10,673 nt of DNA from positions 5,772 to 16,444 of the forward strand of contig WKLE02000520.1 in assembly GCA_014885115.2 (NCBI GenBank). The letters run 5' to 3'. How positions within the stretch are numbered: position 1 is the stretch's first letter; each line of letters starts with the position of its first letter. The notes under the pieces are model-generated. The model ran no database searches and was not told the origin of the DNA. It saw nothing but the letters and a program-made list of their open reading frames with translations. This document shows, in pieces, positions 7,940 through 10,673 of this stretch. The DNA comes from Asterionellopsis glacialis. Taxonomy: Eukaryota > Bacillariophyta > Plagiogrammaphyceae > Rhaphoneidales > Asterionellopsidaceae. The position numbers were made by a program, and so were the translations under genes.

Positions 7940-9016
7940 CTAGTTAGATCTCCAACGACCCGCAAAATGATGTCGCACAAATTTTTGGCCGTAATAATTT
8001 AGGTGGGCGTACCCAAATGCATTCTTATGCAATATCAATACATCATGAACTTGGAATGGTTTGTTTGCATCCAATGTCTCATCATTTACTTCAACCCAAT
8101 TATTGCTAGATGACACTCGTACCTGATCTTCCTGTAGTCTTCCATATTGAATCATATGCTCAACAACAGCTCGAGTGAACAAAAAAGGTCCTGTAATCGA
8201 AAGGACATCATCATCAGTTGGATGCTTATTCTTTCCAACCAAAGCTATAGTTTCGTTCACTAATTGGACAGTCCTTTTCAATAATGGGTGCTTTGGTTGA
8301 GATGCTATTGTCCACTGTACCACCTGGAAGCGGCGAAATTTTTCTTCTCCATAGTCACGAAATTCCATACCGAGTATCATGCGAATGGGAATTGCTGATA
8401 TCCATTGCCATTCATTAGGTGGCAATGGCCGAACTTTCATGATGCGTTTCCATTCTAGCACATCCTGCTCCTTGGCGATACTATTCCAAGTGTCAATAGG
8501 TGTCAAACATTCAACATCTAAGTCAAAGTAGACTCCACCATGTTGATACAAAATCAAGTATCTCCACATGTCTGCTCTCATTACTGGTTTTTTTAACCCA
8601 TCATACAAGCTTAAATACTCTTGAAAGAAGTTGGCTATAAACTCTCTTGACGATTCATCATCATAAGACCTCACCTCATAATTAGGATTTAATGCTTGAC
8701 ATCTTTCTTGAAATCTTCTTTCCTGTGATGATTGCTGAGATGCGCTCCTCGTCGTCCAAAACATATTGGCAGGAAACAACGTCTCATCAGTCTCATTAGT
8801 AGTCTGAGTTGTTTCATTAGTTCTACCTTGAAAGGGAGGAGGTTTCCATGGTGCAGAAGAACCGGATGATTTGCTGAGAGCCAAAAAAGACTTGAAAAAT
8901 GATAGAAGAGAAAGGACGAATGAAAGCAAAATTAGAGTCCATAGTTTGATGCGGTTCACATGTTTGGTACGGAGGAGGGAGGAGGGAGGAGGTTGGAGGG
9001 AGGATGAACACGACAT
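7940..9016 (-). CDS. Type II membrane glycosyltransferase with DXD motif (OCH1/GT32-like, Gly_transf_sug family)
   Basis: The predicted protein has 358 residues and is expected to be a Golgi glycosyltransferase that adds a sugar from a nucleotide-sugar donor to a protein- or lipid-linked glycan in the lumen. It has a short cytosolic head, a signal-anchor helix at about 23-47 and a Ser/Thr/Pro-rich stem (48-80) with two N-glycosylation sequons (Asn67, Asn74). The catalytic domain follows. FWTTR (86-90) lies at the usual domain start, and the hallmark block RADMWRYLILYQHGGVYFDLDVE (147-169) has the metal-binding DXD as DLD at 165-167. Further family features are QWTIASQPKHPLL (234-246), SITGPFLFTRAV (273-284) and the terminal HHFAGRW (349-355). 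The start is the first ATG after an in-frame stop just upstream, and it places the anchor correctly. The head-to-head neighbour is a sulfotransferase. Donor and acceptor are unknown; OCH1 itself is an alpha-1,6-mannosyltransferase, but this family uses several sugars. Confidence 0.9.
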   Translation of the reverse strand: MSCSSSLQPPPSSLLRTKHVNRIKLWTLILLSFVLSLLSFFKSFLALSKSSGSSAPWKPPPFQGRTNETTQTTNETDETLFPANMFWTTRSASQQSSQERRFQERCQALNPNYEVRSYDDESSREFIANFFQEYLSLYDGLKKPVMRADMWRYLILYQHGGVYFDLDVECLTPIDTWNSIAKEQDVLEWKRIMKVRPLPPNEWQWISAIPIRMILGMEFRDYGEEKFRRFQVVQWTIASQPKHPLLKRTVQLVNETIALVGKNKHPTDDDVLSITGPFLFTRAVVEHMIQYGRLQEDQVRVSSSNNWVEVNDETLDANKPFQVHDVLILHKNAFGYAHLNYYGQKFVRHHFAGRWRSN

Positions 9017-9612
9017 TATAAGAACACCACGGTTAAAGGACCATCAGCAATGTTTATTTTCAGCTCTGACCTGTACAGGTTGATACTGTTTGCATCCTCT
9101 CTAGAGAGAGTCTAGTCCCGAGGTCCTATAAAAAAAACGGGGACCCAGGAGACTCCTCGTCCGACTCATTTTTTGTATTTCAACGAAATCAATTATCGAT
9201 TTTTACCAACTTGGATCTGCGTTTGTATTTTGTAAAAAGGGTTAAAATATGAAGGGGAGTGGGAACGTTCGAGAAGTGGGTAGTCATTTCAAAGCGAGCC
9301 CGCACCGCAAAATGTCTTTTGACTTTCGATTTTGGCATTTTGAATGAAAGACTTTTTGCTCTTTTGTGTTCCCTGAACTTTTTGTGTCCTACATATGCGG
9401 TGCATATTAAACTCTCTCTGGAGACTATTTCTTATATGTTTTGCTGTTGGACACCAAGTGATTGTTGTTCGGTATTGTAGTCGAAGCAACATCTGAGAGA
9501 CACCTGCAACGCATTTGTAGTCCTACATGCAAAGAACGCACTACTCTATCTAACCAAAATCTGCAGTCCCATTCCACCTGACGAGGATTTCACGTTGCAA
9601 TAGACTAGAGAT
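9017..9612. promoter_or_regulatory. Divergent spacer: shared upstream region of the glycosyltransferase and sulfotransferase genes
   Basis: This 596-bp region separates two genes that point away from each other. It holds two perfect 12-bp palindromes: ACCTGTACAGGT (9069-9080) and CTCTCTAGAGAG (9097-9108). A TATA-like run (TATAAAAAAAA, 9127-9137) is flanked by matching arms: GAGTCT 9108-9113 with AGACTC 9150-9155, and GTCCC 9115-9119 with GGGAC 9140-9144. The TATA-like run is almost 500 bp from the sulfotransferase ATG, so a promoter there would imply a long 5' UTR. One minus-strand ATG frame (9289-9492, 67 codons) shows nothing recognisable. Confidence 0.5.
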
Positions 9613-10626
9613 ATGTCTCGTAGGTTGTCCGTCGCAACCTCATTGTTATTGTTTCTATGTTTCGTCCTTGTCCATCGTGTACGGCTAGGAAATAACTTTG
9701 CAGAGGATGGTGGTAGTAGCCTTGCATTGTTCGAATATTCTGATCCAAACAATGGACGACAATTACAACAATCGCCTTTGCAACATGAACAACGTGAACT
9801 TTGGCGGGGGGCGCGACGGTGGGATCCAAAAACTGTAGCTGTCAAAACTGACGTGCCTATACCAAAAGGGACTGTAATTGGTGTCATCAATACACCCAAA
9901 TGTGGGACAGGAACATTGACAGGAACTTTCTTTCGGTCGTTCAAATGTGGAAATGAGGAAAAGAGTAGATTCCCTACCGTGACAGGAAGAAACTGTCCCA
10001 TGCAAAATCATGTGCTACGGACGCATGATTGGATAGCTGGTGGGAAGATGCTACGTAATTTTGTCAGGAGACATCAACAAGAAAAATGCATGGTCGTGAC
10101 TGCCATTCGGGATCCTCAAACATGGTTGCCATCCCTATTCTTTGAACGAAACAAAGTTGAACTATGTGATGGTGCTAAAATTAGAAGTGCGGCTGACTTT
10201 GTACTTATGTATCGTAGATGGCTTGTGCAGCGGAGACAGGAAATTCGTAACCGGGCATCCTCCGTTATACCACATTTGTTGAAAGAATTTGGAGCCAACA
10301 GTTTGACAGAAGAAATGATGAAAATGAATGTAAATGGTGGATATTCATTATTGCATCATCCGAAGAGGAAATCACGACGATCCAACTATCACGACTGTGA
10401 TTTATTATTTCTTCGGATGGAAGATCATGATAATTGGGAAAATATTCTTCCTAGTATAATACCTGGAACATCGTATTCAAGAGGTAAAAGTAGAGCTGAT
10501 TTGTGTCCAAATGTTGCAGAATATTACCAAGCTATAAAATACTTAAAACTCACAGCTCGTGAGAAACGGAAAATAATGGGCAAGGATAGATATTTGAGAG
10601 AATATTTCAGTCTTTATAACTTTTAG
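9613..10626 (+). CDS. Type II membrane sulfotransferase-like protein (PAPS-dependent)
   Basis: The predicted protein has 337 residues and is expected to transfer sulfate from PAPS to a glycan or protein in the Golgi lumen. A hydrophobic signal anchor (about 6-23) follows MSRRLS, then a Gln-rich stem to about 83. The core begins with strand TVIGVIN and the 5'-phosphosulfate loop PKCGTGTL (95-102), close to the PKxGTTxL consensus, with Lys96 the expected PAPS ligand. LRTHDW (135-140) offers His138 as a candidate catalytic base. The 3'-phosphate motif is RDPQTWLPS (166-174): Arg166 and Ser174 have exactly the R-x7-S spacing of the family. A basic helix near the C-terminus (YLKLTAREKRKI, 310-321) completes a near-normal length. 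Several Cys residues (Cys97, 111, 128, 159, 185, 262, 298) fit a lumenal fold. The start is the first ATG after an in-frame TAG at 9601. The exact family and acceptor are unresolved; it may match carbohydrate sulfotransferases or the broader NKWYS/capsular-polysaccharide group. Confidence 0.82.
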   Translation: MSRRLSVATSLLLFLCFVLVHRVRLGNNFAEDGGSSLALFEYSDPNNGRQLQQSPLQHEQRELWRGARRWDPKTVAVKTDVPIPKGTVIGVINTPKCGTGTLTGTFFRSFKCGNEEKSRFPTVTGRNCPMQNHVLRTHDWIAGGKMLRNFVRRHQQEKCMVVTAIRDPQTWLPSLFFERNKVELCDGAKIRSAADFVLMYRRWLVQRRQEIRNRASSVIPHLLKEFGANSLTEEMMKMNVNGGYSLLHHPKRKSRRSNYHDCDLLFLRMEDHDNWENILPSIIPGTSYSRGKSRADLCPNVAEYYQAIKYLKLTAREKRKIMGKDRYLREYFSLYNF

Positions 10627-10673
10627 ACTCTACTACGGGATTCAAATTCAAAAAACAAAAAAGTAGTTGGGAT
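10627..10673. other. 3' flank of the sulfotransferase gene
   Basis: These 47 bases follow the TAG stop and end at the window edge. They are A-rich near the end (about 10650-10661). No AATAAA or other signal is visible before the cut. Confidence 0.5.

Noticed and set aside
9546..10001. 151-codon antisense frame over the sulfotransferase start
   Set aside because: It is opposite a gene with clear PAPS-binding motifs, shows no domain of its own, and is best explained as a shadow.
1..10673. tRNA, rRNA, CRISPR arrays, insertion sequences or a new defence system
   Set aside because: I saw no T-loop-like tRNA sequence, no regular spacer-repeat array, and no transposase, reverse transcriptase or nuclease motif. 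The gene content is ordinary eukaryotic nuclear.

Overview
This is nuclear DNA from a eukaryote, most likely a diatom or a related stramenopile. Three things point that way. A 202-bp GT-AG intron interrupts a highly conserved nucleolar gene. The genes sit alternately on both strands, each with its own spacer and no operon structure. The first gene carries a short module (VTF..V.IREY...LGD, then GPPVSLGW) that I remember only from proteins of diatoms and other stramenopiles. The lineage call is an inference; I cannot name the species.

Layout: (1) 1-1392 holds no gene I can support. (2) 1393-2298 (+) encodes a very acidic, Ser/Glu-rich protein of unknown function with the conserved module in its C-terminal half. 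(3) 2299-2728 is a convergent spacer with an exact 28-bp direct repeat. (4) 2729-4780 (-) encodes a 14-TM cationic amino acid transporter-type (APC/SLC7-like) protein. (5) 4781-5527 is a divergent spacer serving the transporter and the next gene. (6) 5528-7580 (+), two exons, encodes the small-subunit processome protein UTP7/WDR46. (7) 7581-7939 is a convergent spacer. (8) 7940-9016 (-) encodes a type II membrane glycosyltransferase of the DXD-containing OCH1/GT32 type. (9) 9017-9612 is a divergent spacer with palindromes and a TATA-like box. (10) 9613-10626 (+) encodes a type II membrane sulfotransferase with intact 5'- and 3'-PAPS-binding motifs.

Most of these genes are unrelated housekeeping or transport functions. 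The one pair that could work together is the divergent glycosyltransferase and sulfotransferase: both look like Golgi-type membrane enzymes and could act on the same secreted or cell-surface glycan. I found no mobile element, CRISPR array, rRNA or tRNA, and no convincing new multi-gene system. The items most worth a second look are the uncharacterised conserved module, the 28-bp repeat, and the shared upstream region of the glycan-enzyme pair.
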